DNA of 64,000 nt from Aurantiochytrium sp. KH105 (taxonomy: Eukaryota; Sar; Bigyra; Thraustochytrida; Thraustochytriidae): assembly GCA_003116975.1 (NCBI GenBank), contig BGKB01000196.1, positions 47,018 through 111,017 of the forward strand. Direction: 5' to 3'. Shown in pieces: positions 34,316-43,654 of the stretch. Position 1 is the first letter of the stretch; each line of letters opens with the position of its first letter. The notes beneath the pieces were generated by a model. That model worked only from the letters and a program-made list of their open reading frames with translations. It was not told the DNA's origin and did no database searches. A program made the position numbers and the translations under genes.

Positions 34316-34703
34316 GGCGGCGGCGGCGACGTCAGCGGTGGCGGCGGCGCGGTCCTGGGCTGCCTGCGACCTCCGCCAAGATAAGGAAAGATTTCGAGTT
34401 TGCCAAGTTTGCTCGTTCTTCTTTTGCGGCCCTCGCTCAACGCAGGCAAAGCAAGTCCGCTTCGCGCAAGCGAGCGAGCGAGGCGGGCGCGCGGGCGGGG
34501 AAGCGGCGGCGCGCCGGTCGCCGGCACAGGCCGACACGCCACGCCACGGCGCAGCAGCAGACGCGAAGAGCTGCGAAAAGTAGCCCGCGAGCGAGCGCGA
34601 CGCGGCCACGGCGACCGCAAGGGACGCAGCTTGACGCGCGCGAGCGAGCGAGCGAGCGAGCAAGCGCAGGGCGTGAGCACGAGGCGCAGCGAGCAGAGAC
34701 GCA
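34316..34703. promoter_or_regulatory. Bidirectional promoter between CSN6 and MAT1
   Basis: The two ATGs, CSN6 at 34315 on minus and MAT1 at 34704 on plus, lie only 388 bp apart head to head. Both genes must draw their core promoter from this GC-rich segment. It contains GCGA/GAGC repeats near 34465-34480 and 34640-34662 and no evident TATA box. The MAT1 ATG has A at -1 and a purine-rich leader. Confidence 0.7.
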
Positions 34704-35603
34704 ATGCTGGAGCTGCTGACGAACCTGTGCGCGTTCTGCAACAATAAAAACTTGAACTTTTTAGAGACCTCGTTCAAGTTCAAGACCTCTGCAGAGTGCG
34801 GCCACCAGGTCTGCTCCAATTGCTACCATGGCCCCGTGTTCCAGAGCAAAAAGGTCGTCCCCTGCCCGACATGTGGAAAACCCATGAAAAAGGCACAGCT
34901 CAAGGACAAGAGCTGGGAACAGCTTCAGTATGAAAAGGAAGTCAAAATCCGGCGCGAGGTCATGCGCATCTTTAATCTCGCGAGGGACGACTTTGAGACT
35001 CAAGAGGAGTTTGAGAACTTTCGTGAACTGGGCGAGTCCATCGTATGGCATCGAATGAACGGTGTTCGTCTTGAATGGGCCGAGGAGACGCTCGAACAAA
35101 CCGAAGCCAAGTATAGACCCAAGATCCAGCGTCGTAGGGCCATTGTCCTCGATGAACGCAGACGTTTTGCCGAAAAACAAGTTGAAGAGAACGAACGCAA
35201 GCGTGAAGAGCTACTGGAGCTCATGGAAGCCGAAGAAGAGGAACGTGCCCTCCGTCGTTTGGAACAGGAGGAGGGCGTTCAGGTCGCATTGGGCGAGCGC
35301 AGACGGTCCAAGGTGGCCGAAATTCGCGCGCGCAAAAAGAAAGAGCAAGAGGAAGCGCGAGAGCGCGCCGCCATTCAGCAGGGCTACGGTCCACAAGTTG
35401 TACAGTTCAACCAAGGCGCGCAGCTCTGGACTGCACATCAGCTGGAAACCCAGCCGCGCAAGGAAAACGTGCAAATTTCCACCTATGAAAACACTGGTCC
35501 TGACGAGCTGCGTCGCCTCCGCCAGGAAGCTGGGGGCCTCGACCGCGATGCAGCGTCAAAACGCACGCACGAGCTCATTCTTGCAGGTCTTCTCGGTGCA
35601 TGA
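34704..35603 (+). CDS. MAT1: CDK-activating kinase assembly factor MAT1 / TFIIH subunit TFB3
   Basis: Encodes the RING-finger assembly factor of the CDK7-cyclin H kinase, which is part of TFIIH and acts in transcription initiation and cell-cycle control. The N-terminal RING uses C9, C12, C32, H34, C37, C40, C54 and C57 (C3HC4), ending PCPTCGKPMKKAQL. Next come YEKEVKIRREVMRIFNLARD and FRELGESIVW, the conserved MAT1 core, then a long charged coiled coil (about residues 125-225). The C-terminal part, with a TYENTGPDEL segment and a helical end, corresponds to the region that contacts CDK7-cyclin H. The length of 299 residues is close to the usual 300-310. It is a single exon and the ATG precedes the RING directly. 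The promoter is shared with CSN6. Confidence 0.9.
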   Translation: MLELLTNLCAFCNNKNLNFLETSFKFKTSAECGHQVCSNCYHGPVFQSKKVVPCPTCGKPMKKAQLKDKSWEQLQYEKEVKIRREVMRIFNLARDDFETQEEFENFRELGESIVWHRMNGVRLEWAEETLEQTEAKYRPKIQRRRAIVLDERRRFAEKQVEENERKREELLELMEAEEEERALRRLEQEEGVQVALGERRRSKVAEIRARKKKEQEEARERAAIQQGYGPQVVQFNQGAQLWTAHQLETQPRKENVQISTYENTGPDELRRLRQEAGGLDRDAASKRTHELILAGLLGA

Positions 35604-35897
35604 GCTCGCACCTTGTAGATCCCTTTGACTTTTCCCAGGTCCTTTCAGACAAAAAAGAATCATAAACAATCGGCATCCTGTATTTCTATTCAATGTGTGT
35701 TTTGATTTCGGAACCAGAACATGAAAGTACGAGAGGATTTTCTTGCTTTTCTTGGCAACTTAGACTGCAACACGAAGTTTCGCAGCCAGCCATTCCTTTG
35801 GCCAAGGATGCGCCATGCAAGGGACACTTTTGGCATGAGCATTTGTCAAAGATCTGTGATTCTGAAAAGAGGCGAAATAGCGATAGCAACACGCTCG
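35604..35897. other. Convergent intergenic spacer between MAT1 and the aminotransferase
   Basis: A 294-bp gap between the MAT1 stop and the aminotransferase stop on the other strand. It holds both 3' UTRs. AAAAAAGAATCATAAACAAT near 35650 is A-rich, and no gene is seen. Confidence 0.7.
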
Positions 35898-37381
35898 TCA
35901 GAGGTTGCTTTGCAAAGGAGAAGCAGGCGGCGCCAATGCCTGCTGCAGCACGGTTGCGAGCTCAGAAACCTTGGCCTTGGACGTATCGGCGCTGATAGGC
36001 AGGTATAATATTTTTCGCATGAGAGGTGCGGCCGTAGATCGCGAGGCTTCAAACACCGCTTCGTAGGCTAGCGGACGCTCCGTGACAACGTCATCAACAC
36101 ACATCAAGCTCGTCGTTGCCGTGGTCGCGTCAAAGCCGTGGGCAAGCATGAAGCGCGCGACCTGAACCGGGTCTGCGTTATCGATACAGACCGGAAAGAG
36201 CCAATAGAGGTGCTTTTCAGCTCGTAAACCTGGAACACGTATGCCAGGAACACTTGCAAGAAGGCGCGCTAGGTCTCCGCAGCGTTTTCTTCGCCTTTCG
36301 AGGCGGACAGGGTCAAAGGTCTGAAGTCTACGAAGCAAAAGCTTGAGCAGCGCCACAGGCGGGCGAAGGCGAATGCCTCGAAAGAGATCCATGCCCGCAA
36401 AACCACGCGAATTTGCTAGCATGACGTCGAGGTGGTCACCTGTTTGCACACGATGAAACGTCAAACGAATGGAAAGGGATAGTTAGTTCTTGAGAGTTCT
36501 CTGCAAGAGTAGCGGAACAAAGTAACGTACGGTGGGTGGCACGAACGGCGCGGACAAATTTGGCATAAGCAGCAGGGCTAGTGCAAAGTGCTTGGTAGGC
36601 GAGATACTTGAGTATTCGCTTGCGGAAAACGGACAGAGGTTGGACGGCGTAATGTGCAAGAAGATCGCGAACCTTGGTGCGCACCTTGGCGTCCGCAACG
36701 CGCAAAAGAGCACCGCCTAGTGCCGTTTCAGTTTTGATAGAGCCAAAGCTGAAAAAGGAAGCATCTGCGCGAGGGTGGCCACGGAAGTCAGGTCCACAAT
36801 AGACCTCGGCACAGTCATCGACAAAAAAGAGTCCGTGACGAGCAGCCCATTCGGCCGCCGCATCAAGATTACAAATAGCGCCAAAAATGTGCGAAACGAG
36901 CAGCATGCGTGATTGAGGGGTACGGGCCTTTTCTAAGAGGTCCTGACACGGTGCCAAAGTGTCAAAGTCAATATCGACGGCAATCGGGCGAAGACCATGC
37001 GCTTCAATTATTTTGATCATGTCAGGTATTGTGATGGCGGAAACGAGTACTTCTGTGCCACGCGGGAGCTGAAGTGCAGATAGCAAGGCGTCAAATCCTG
37101 TTCTGACATTTTGGCGCACAAGTCGTCCACGATGCAAATGCGTCAGACTTCAAAATTCTCAATCCCCTCCCCATGGCAAGTAAGCGCGTAACCAAGACGT
37201 ACCGTACAGACAAGGCGACAAGAGCATCTGGGGCCCATTCGTCCTCTAGCGCTTGCTCCACGGTAGCTCTCTCGGCTTCTCGCGTCAGTACGCAGGACTG
37301 CAAGCCATATGTCAGATCGGCTGCTGACACGTCAAGCCGCATGACGGGCTCCACGCGTGGCGCAACGCCAGAGGTGGCCAT
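35898..37381 (-). CDS. DegT/DnrJ/EryC1/StrS-family PLP aminotransferase, three exons
   Basis: A predicted PLP-dependent aminotransferase of the fold-type I sugar aminotransferase group, about 430 residues, assembled from three exons with matching phases. Exon 1 is 37381-37203 (MATSGVAPRVEP...LSV). Exon 2 is 37102-36531; it begins TGFDALLSALQLPRGTEV and contains FFVDDCAEVYCG, the Asp that contacts the PLP ring nitrogen, and SFGSIKTETALGG, whose K183 (codon 36735-36733) is the Schiff-base lysine. Exon 3 is 36439-35898; it begins DHLDVMLANSRGFAG and supplies the small domain. The 100- and 91-nt introns both have GTACGT donors and CAG acceptors. In bacteria the family makes amino sugars for surface glycans and antibiotics. 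The substrate here cannot be told, and fusion to or pairing with a glycosylation enzyme is not seen. Confidence 0.8.
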
Positions 37382-38487
37382 CGTCTTTTCTCCAACGCGT
37401 TGGCCGGTTTTCACAGCCAGAACGTTGTCGCGTCGCGCGTCGCACGCCCGCCCGCCTAGGTTCGCGGCTTGCGACTGCACGCTTGCGCGTCTGGCGTGCC
37501 TGCCTGACTGTCCGCCGTGGCTTGTTGATAAGCTTTTTGTTTTGCGTTGCGCAGTTTACTCTAAAGCGGGGCTTGAGATGAGAAGGTCCCCAATCGAACC
37601 TTTGCTTGGCCATCTTGCACACGATGGAAAGAGAAGTTGGCACAGGCCAATTCTTTTCGTTTGAGAGAAATCGAAATCACTAAAAGATTGGAAAAAGTCA
37701 AAGCTTTCAGTTGCATCCAGCCCCCTGTTATAAAGCAGTTGTTGTTTTGTCAGGATCTTGCAAATTGGGCCGTCGATGGCCGAGGTTCGCCATTCCGTGA
37801 AATTTGCTCCTTTCGGAGACACGAAGACGACGGGTGGATATGGGACGTTTTGCGAACAGAAATGCTCTTTTCTAAAAACGTTTTCCACAATTGAAATTAA
37901 AGAAAAACTGCCCAGAAAAACTGTTCTTCCTCGTTCTAGGCTTGCATACGAGCATTGTTGGGCTGTTTCTTTCTTCCTTTTATGAACCTGAGCAAGAGAG
38001 CCAAAGAAAAGAAATGTGGCCAGAGAGACTTTTACCCTTTTGGAAAGGGAGGACTTTCTTCTGACCCCTCCAAAAACAATCTTCGGACTACAACGACGAT
38101 CGAAGCAAAGCTGGCTAACCTCGTCACTTTAAGGTCGCTGATGCTCTTGGCTACCGACCAGATTTCAATTGGCCATACTTTTCTTCGCCCACGACGCACA
38201 ACCTTGATTGGAACCTTATGTGGATAATCGACGATGCCCGTCACTGTCGTCGGAGCGGTGTACGCCGTGTTCAGGCCGCGCGACACCATTCCAGAGGTGC
38301 CTGCTACACAGAAAGAAAGGCGAGATACAGCAGCGACGACGAAAAGAAAGACAAAGTCAATGCCGACCGGAATCTAGAAAGACCAAATAGTTTTTCTCCT
38401 GTTGCCCCTAATTCGGGTGGAGCCTGGAAAGTAAAATTATCAGAAGCAACGGGTGGCACACAAAAAAAAGTTATAATTCGATAAACG
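37382..38487. other. Intergenic region between aminotransferase and WD40-Roc-COR-TIR gene
   Basis: About 1.1 kb. The first part (to about 37600) is GC-rich and should hold the aminotransferase promoter. The rest is less GC-rich, with short frames only and an A-rich stretch near 38460-38475 just beyond the stop of the next gene. No gene is seen. Confidence 0.6.
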
Positions 38488-41400
38488 TCAGCTAGAGTCA
38501 ATGCGATGAATGAGCTCGTCGTAAAAGGCTTCTGCCAGGTACAGACGACGCTGAAAGGGCATCGACTCGCGGGCATCGAAAATGTGCTTCGCCGTCTTTG
38601 GTGCCTTTTTAATGTACTTGGAGAAGTTGGCAAAACCCACACGATTCGGATCACTCTCGTGCACAAGAAGAATCGGTTTTGCTGCTTCCAAGGCCGTAGC
38701 AAGCTCCATGCACACCGCCTTCGAGCTGAAGACGGTCTTTGTCAAGAAGAGCAAATAGCACTTCGACGCTAGAATGCCATCTTTCATCTCCTTTGTCGAC
38801 AGATTGCCCTCCGTTCGCTGGTCGACCCACACTTTGAGTCCGCGGTGCTTGAGTTTTTCAGCCATGAGGTCGCACGCATCACCAGCTTCGTATTGCTTGT
38901 GACTCAAGAAAACATGGTACTGAAGCCTGGAGTCCAGGTGCATGTCTGCAAGTCTATCGATTCCGGTCGTGCCGTGAATGTCTTCTAGTAGCGAACCATC
39001 TTCAAAGAACCGTGCAAAGTCCGCCACTTCGACATGTGTTGCGTCCACGGACTCGACAGACCTGACATCTGATGCGCGCGCCTCCTCCAGATCACCGTGT
39101 GCGACCAGAACAGATGCGTCTGTCGGTGATTGCAGGAAAAGCTCCCAGGGCAAGTTTGGATAAAGCGCCTCGCGAGCGCCCTGGAACATGCTCAGTAGCA
39201 TCTTCAACGTGCTCGCTGGCTTGTCTGAGTCACGCTTCACGCGAATCCAGATCTCGTCGCCGATCTGCTCAAGTGCAAACACGGAGAGACCGAAGCGGAG
39301 GATGGCCTTATTTCCTGCCAGCCGAGGCGGGTGCTTCCGAGACACTGTATCTCCGCTGTGCTTGGCGCAGAGCGAAAGCAGGCGCGCAAAGAAGCCATCT
39401 GGGAGAAAGAACTCTGAAAAATCCAGAACGCAGGTCAGACCGGCGTCCATGCCAGCAATCTCCGCTGAAAGACTATCATTGGTCGAGTTCTTCAAAAAGC
39501 TGCTCACCAAAAAGAGAGGCTCATTTTCATGGGTCCTTGCGAGCGCCTTCTCGGGGAATGCCCAATCTGACAGCAGCATCGTCTCGTCCATGAAGGCGCG
39601 CAAGTAGTCGACTTCATCGTTCGCCCACAAGTACTTTAGCAAAACGCCTGTGCCGATTGCCTTCTCCCGCAGGACATTGAAATCGTCCACGAGCTCCAAC
39701 TTAGAGAGCTCTTTGTCATAGTAAATGTCCTGGACGTGCATGTCGTCCGCGATGACCCGTGCCAGCTTGTCTAAGAGCCATTGCGGCTTCATCACGACCT
39801 TATCGTGCAGAGCGGCAGTGGCACGCAGGTGCACCACCATTCCAAGGTCGTGGAAAAACTTGAGCAGCTCGTCCGTCTGATCTCCGGCGTGATACTTGGT
39901 TGCAAGCTCCTGCACTGTCGCGAACGAGACATAGTCGCAATCGAGCAACATGAGGTCGTCAATGACTTTGAGCCAACGCAGCGAAATCTTTTGCGAGACG
40001 GACTCGAGCTCTGAGGCAGTCTCTTCCACAGCATGCCGGAGATCGGCTGCACGATCATCCGCAGTGCTCATGTTGTCGACTAGAAAGAAGCTCCATTTGC
40101 TGGAGTGGTTCTTCACAAGCTTGACATTACGTAGAGCCTTTAAGTCCTTCCGCAGGATGCTCTCCACTGCTTCAAGTCTGTCACCTGCCTGATCAAAATG
40201 TGTTCCGATTAGTAGGACAGGCGCTTCGGGAGCGCGCAACTTGACCGAGTTGAGCCAAAAGGTCAGGTTCTTCAATGCTTTTTCTCGCTCGCCAAGGAGT
40301 TCTTGCATGTCAAAGACGAGCATGTAGACGCCACCCTCGCTCGTGAGAAAGATGTGGTGCAGCGCGTAAAAGACCTCCTGACCCGCATAGTCCCAGATCG
40401 TAAAGTAGATCTTCTGGCCCGAGCGCGTCTTGCCAGCCATGTTCTCAACCTCCGCAACATCGAACCGCTGCGCCACCTCGGCCTCGGGCACCAGTTCCAC
40501 GCGCTCCTCGGTTGTAGAGGATGCGGTTCCGAACTTCCGCGTGCGTCCCATTGTACTTGCTACAGCGCGAGCGAAGCGTGTCAAGGTGTCTACTATGTTC
40601 GTCGTGCCTCGACCTCGCACTGGCCCTTCCACGGTCATGCGCAGCGCGGCCATGCGATACGCCTGGCGTTCAAATCCGCTGTCGGCATCCTTGATCTCCT
40701 CCCAGGACTCTGCGTCGGTGCGCTTGAGCTCGACGCCCTCCGTCGAGATGTGCTCCGCCACAGGCTCCATGCCCAGCAGCGAGCGCACCGTGGACGTCTT
40801 GCCTGCGGCGCCCTGGCCGATGAGCATGAGCTTGCAGCGGCCCAGCTCCGCAGCGTCTCCGTTCGCCAGCGCCGTCTTGAGCGCCTCCTTCGCCGCCGCA
40901 CCGAGCACTTCCTCGATGGGCCGCACGGCCTCCGTGCCGTCGAGCACGCGCGTCGAGGCGCCCGTCTCCGCGTCCCAGATGCGCACGCTGCTGTCGTCAG
41001 ATCCGCTCACGGTCTCGACCCCGAGAGACAGACCGAGTTCGCATCTTGCGTGTCCTTGCAAGACGTGCAGCGCGTCTCCGCTGCGCGCGCCCCAGAGTCT
41101 GACCGTGTTGTCGCCGGACCCGCTCACGATGCGGTCTCCTTCGAGCGCGACAGAGCTCACATAGTTGGTGTGTCCTTCGAGGACGCGGACGAGCTGGAAG
41201 GAAGGCACGGCGTAGACCCTCACCTTGTAGTCGTCGGACCCGCTCACCATGCGCTGCGCGTCGATCGCGACCGCTCTTACCCATCCTGTCGCCTCTGTGA
41301 GAACGTGGAGTACGCGTCCGCTGGCCCGGTCGAAGACGCGCACGGTGCTGTCTTCCAACCCGGCCACGAGCAGGTTCTCGTGGGCGGCAACGCTGTAGAC

Positions 41401-41777
41401 CGTCGCCCCGGCGTCGAGCCTCAAGGTCTCTCGGCCGCTGATCTTGTCCCAGGCGCGGACGGTCTGGTCCCCGCCGGAGATGATTTCGTTGCCGTCAAAG
41501 ATGACGCTCAAGACATCGTCGTTGTGGCCCTGGAGGGCGTGCAGGACGGAGGCGGTGGCCAGCTCAATGAGGAAGAGGCCGCCTGCGTACGTCCCCACGG
41601 CGGCTAGGTTGCCCTGCACGGCCACCGAAAAGGCCGGCTCGTCGTTGGGCGTCCTCATCTCCAGCAGGAGCGCGCCGTCCCTTTCGCTCCACGCGCGCAA
41701 GCAGCAGTCGCCGCAGGCGGCCAGCACGAGGTCGGGGACTGCGCGACGCCGTGCACGTAGCCCTCGATGCGGCCCAT
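38488..41777 (-). CDS. WD40-Roc-COR-TIR protein (ROCO-type GTPase with TIR effector), one-base lesion in blade 1
   Basis: A single-exon gene of about 1,095 residues. The N-terminal seven-bladed WD40 propeller (nt about 41777-40960) has blades ending TVRAWD, TVRVFD, KVRVYA, TVRLWG and SVRIWD. Next is a Roc GTPase domain with P-loop GQGAAGKTST (about 40820-40790), switch DYAGQE (about 40395) and GTHFDQ (about 40200), then a COR domain (about 40100-39000). The C-terminal TIR domain (about 38925-38520) has YHVFLSHKQYEAGD, LKVWVDQ and AVCMELATA; the Glu at 38706-38704 sits where NAD-cleaving TIR domains have their catalytic Glu. Start choice: ATG 41777 gives MGRIEGYVHGVAQSP in one frame and the rest of blade 1 (DLVLAACGDC) lies in the adjoining frame. 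One base appears lost in the GGGG run at about 41734. An uninterrupted frame upstream to 42183 looks non-coding. The likely role is a ligand-sensing, GTP-switched immune or death signalling protein. Confidence 0.85.
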
Positions 41778-43027
41778 GGCGGCGCGCGTTATCAGCGGGG
41801 AGGGACCAGAGAGCGGGGAGAGAGAGACTCGGGCCGCGGGAAGGGAAAAGAAGCGCGCGAGGGCAGAGAGAGCCTGCGCTGGATGCTGATGGGATGCTAA
41901 GGCGAGGCGAGGCGAGGCGGTCTTGGCGCCTTCTCCGCGGGCGCGCGGACGGGGGGGAGGTGAAGAGGGCGGGCTTGCGCCTTGCGCGCCTGCCTGCCTG
42001 CCTGCCTGCCGCGCGGTCGTGCCGCGGCGCGAGGGCGAAGAGTGGAATTAGGTGTTTGGACAGAAAATTCCAGCGCGTGTATACATAACTTCGGATAAGA
42101 TACGCCAATCGAGGCACGCGCTGGCTGGTGTGCACCGTGGCAGACATGCTGGATCTGCCAGTGGTGAAGGGGGGTACCGTCACGATGAGCTTGCCATCAC
42201 CTTACAGCTAGCAAAGGCCCAGCGTACTCTCATTCCTTCGGAAAGTAATGCCGCCTTGATGGAGGCCCAGCGCATTATTCCACCACCTTGATTCAAATGC
42301 CGCTCCACAAGAGCCCATGCATTTCCTTTTTTACCATGCTATTCACTGCATGAACTATATTCATAAGCTGCACGAAGCCACGCTCACGCAAATTTGTTCG
42401 CCAGCAGACCCAAATCACCCGAATCACTCGAACCCGATCATACAAGGTTCCGAGGGCGACTTCATCGTCGGGTAGCCATTTGCAATCGGGCTCTTCCTGA
42501 TCGTTCGTCTCCCTTGCAATCTAGGCCAACAACTCTCTCGTCTCCGAGCAGCCGCGAGGTACTCCAACCTTTTCCTCCACATCGCGCTACGCGCGGAGGG
42601 AGGTTTCTTTTAACGTTCATACGAATCATCTTTGCCCAAAACCGACTTTGCGTCATTACGTGGAAGAGATAAAGTCATCTTGCGCTCACTTTGTAAACAC
42701 GCTCGCGACAGATGCGAGCAAGAATGTATATCCTGTCGTGGCCGACATCATTCTTCGGCATGCCCTGAGCCGTTAGTCGCTTGGTCGATCGAAGGATAGA
42801 TTTTGTAAATTTGCATGGATAGTGACCAACCAAATCGGTCTCAGTCCGAGGCTCACGGCCTGTGCACGTGCGGCGGGTCCTCCCAAAACCGTGAACCCAT
42901 CACACGTGCACGACACGCGCGTAGCGCCGCGCCCCCTCGCGCTCTCGCGCGCCGCTCACGCGGAGCGCGTCCAGCGAAGCACGGACGCAGACGGGGCTGC
43001 GTGCGAAACGACCCACCGGCGCAAACC
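41778..43027. other. Divergent intergenic region between WD40-Roc-COR-TIR and ankyrin genes
   Basis: About 1.25 kb. The first 250 bp are GC-rich with GGCGA and CTGC repeats (about 41903-41925 and 41990-42012) and probably hold the minus-strand gene's promoter. The rest, 42050-42800, has lower GC and no gene. The ankyrin frame is open upstream to 42815, but that part is Arg-rich and unrelated to ankyrin repeats. Confidence 0.6.
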
Positions 43028-43654
43028 ATGGTGACAAAGTTTCCTTCGTGGGCGATGAGACGGCTCATCGCGGCGGGCGACCTCGCGGGGGTCCAGCGCG
43101 CTGTGCAGGAGAACCCAGCCAAGCTCGACGCGCCCGTGACAAGGTGGAACGACACGCCGCTCACGTGGTCTCTCAATCCCAAGTCCGGTCCTCAACCCGT
43201 TATCGCAAGATGGCTCATCGAACGCGGCGCAAGCTTGGATCTACAGGACCATGTCGGCTGGGGCGCCCTGAGATTCGCGTGCCAACACAAGCAGCTCGAC
43301 ATGGCTGAGCTGCTCATTCACCGCGGCGCAGACTTGGATTTGCAGTGTATCGATGGCTGGAGTGCATTAATGTCCGTATGCAAGTATGGCCCGCCCGAGT
43401 TGGGCCATCTGCTCGTGCATCACGGTGCAAACCTTGATTTGCAAACAGAAAAGGGGGAAACCGCTCTCATGTTTGCGTGCTCGTACGAGCAGCCCGAGAT
43501 GGCTCAGTTGCTCATTCACCGCGGTGCGCGTCTAAATTTGCAAAACAACGATGGCGAAACAGCGCTTCTCTTTGCGTGTATGAAAGGGCAGCTCGAAACG
43601 GCGCAGCTACTCATCTACCATGGCGCAGGCTTGGACGTTCAAAAGACCAAATGA
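43028..43654 (+). CDS. Small ankyrin-repeat protein
   Basis: A 208-codon single-exon gene. The ATG at 43028 (AACCATGG context) starts MVTKFPSWAMRRLIAAGDLA, a capping helix, followed by five ankyrin repeats. These have the pattern G-x-x-AL-x-x-A/V-C then LLI-HRGA-x-LDLQ (for example GETALMFACSYEQPEMAQLL). The protein ends exactly at a repeat boundary (LDVQKTK), with no other domain, so it should act as a binding module. Low repeat-to-repeat divergence suggests recent expansion. A GTAAGT donor-like site lies 17 bp after the stop, so a longer spliced form that skips this stop cannot be excluded. It diverges from the WD40-Roc-COR-TIR gene; a functional link is only a guess. Confidence 0.75.
   Translation: MVTKFPSWAMRRLIAAGDLAGVQRAVQENPAKLDAPVTRWNDTPLTWSLNPKSGPQPVIARWLIERGASLDLQDHVGWGALRFACQHKQLDMAELLIHRGADLDLQCIDGWSALMSVCKYGPPELGHLLVHHGANLDLQTEKGETALMFACSYEQPEMAQLLIHRGARLNLQNNDGETALLFACMKGQLETAQLLIYHGAGLDVQKTK

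Noticed and set aside
40303-41607. A 434-codon plus-strand ORF with His/Arg/Val-rich product
   Set aside because: It is antisense to the WD40 and Roc domains and mirrors their repeated codons.
41778-42183. N-terminal extension of the WD40-Roc-COR-TIR frame
   Set aside because: The sequence is Arg/Ser/Pro-rich without WD pattern, and blade 1 is completed instead by the ATG at 41777 in the adjoining frame.
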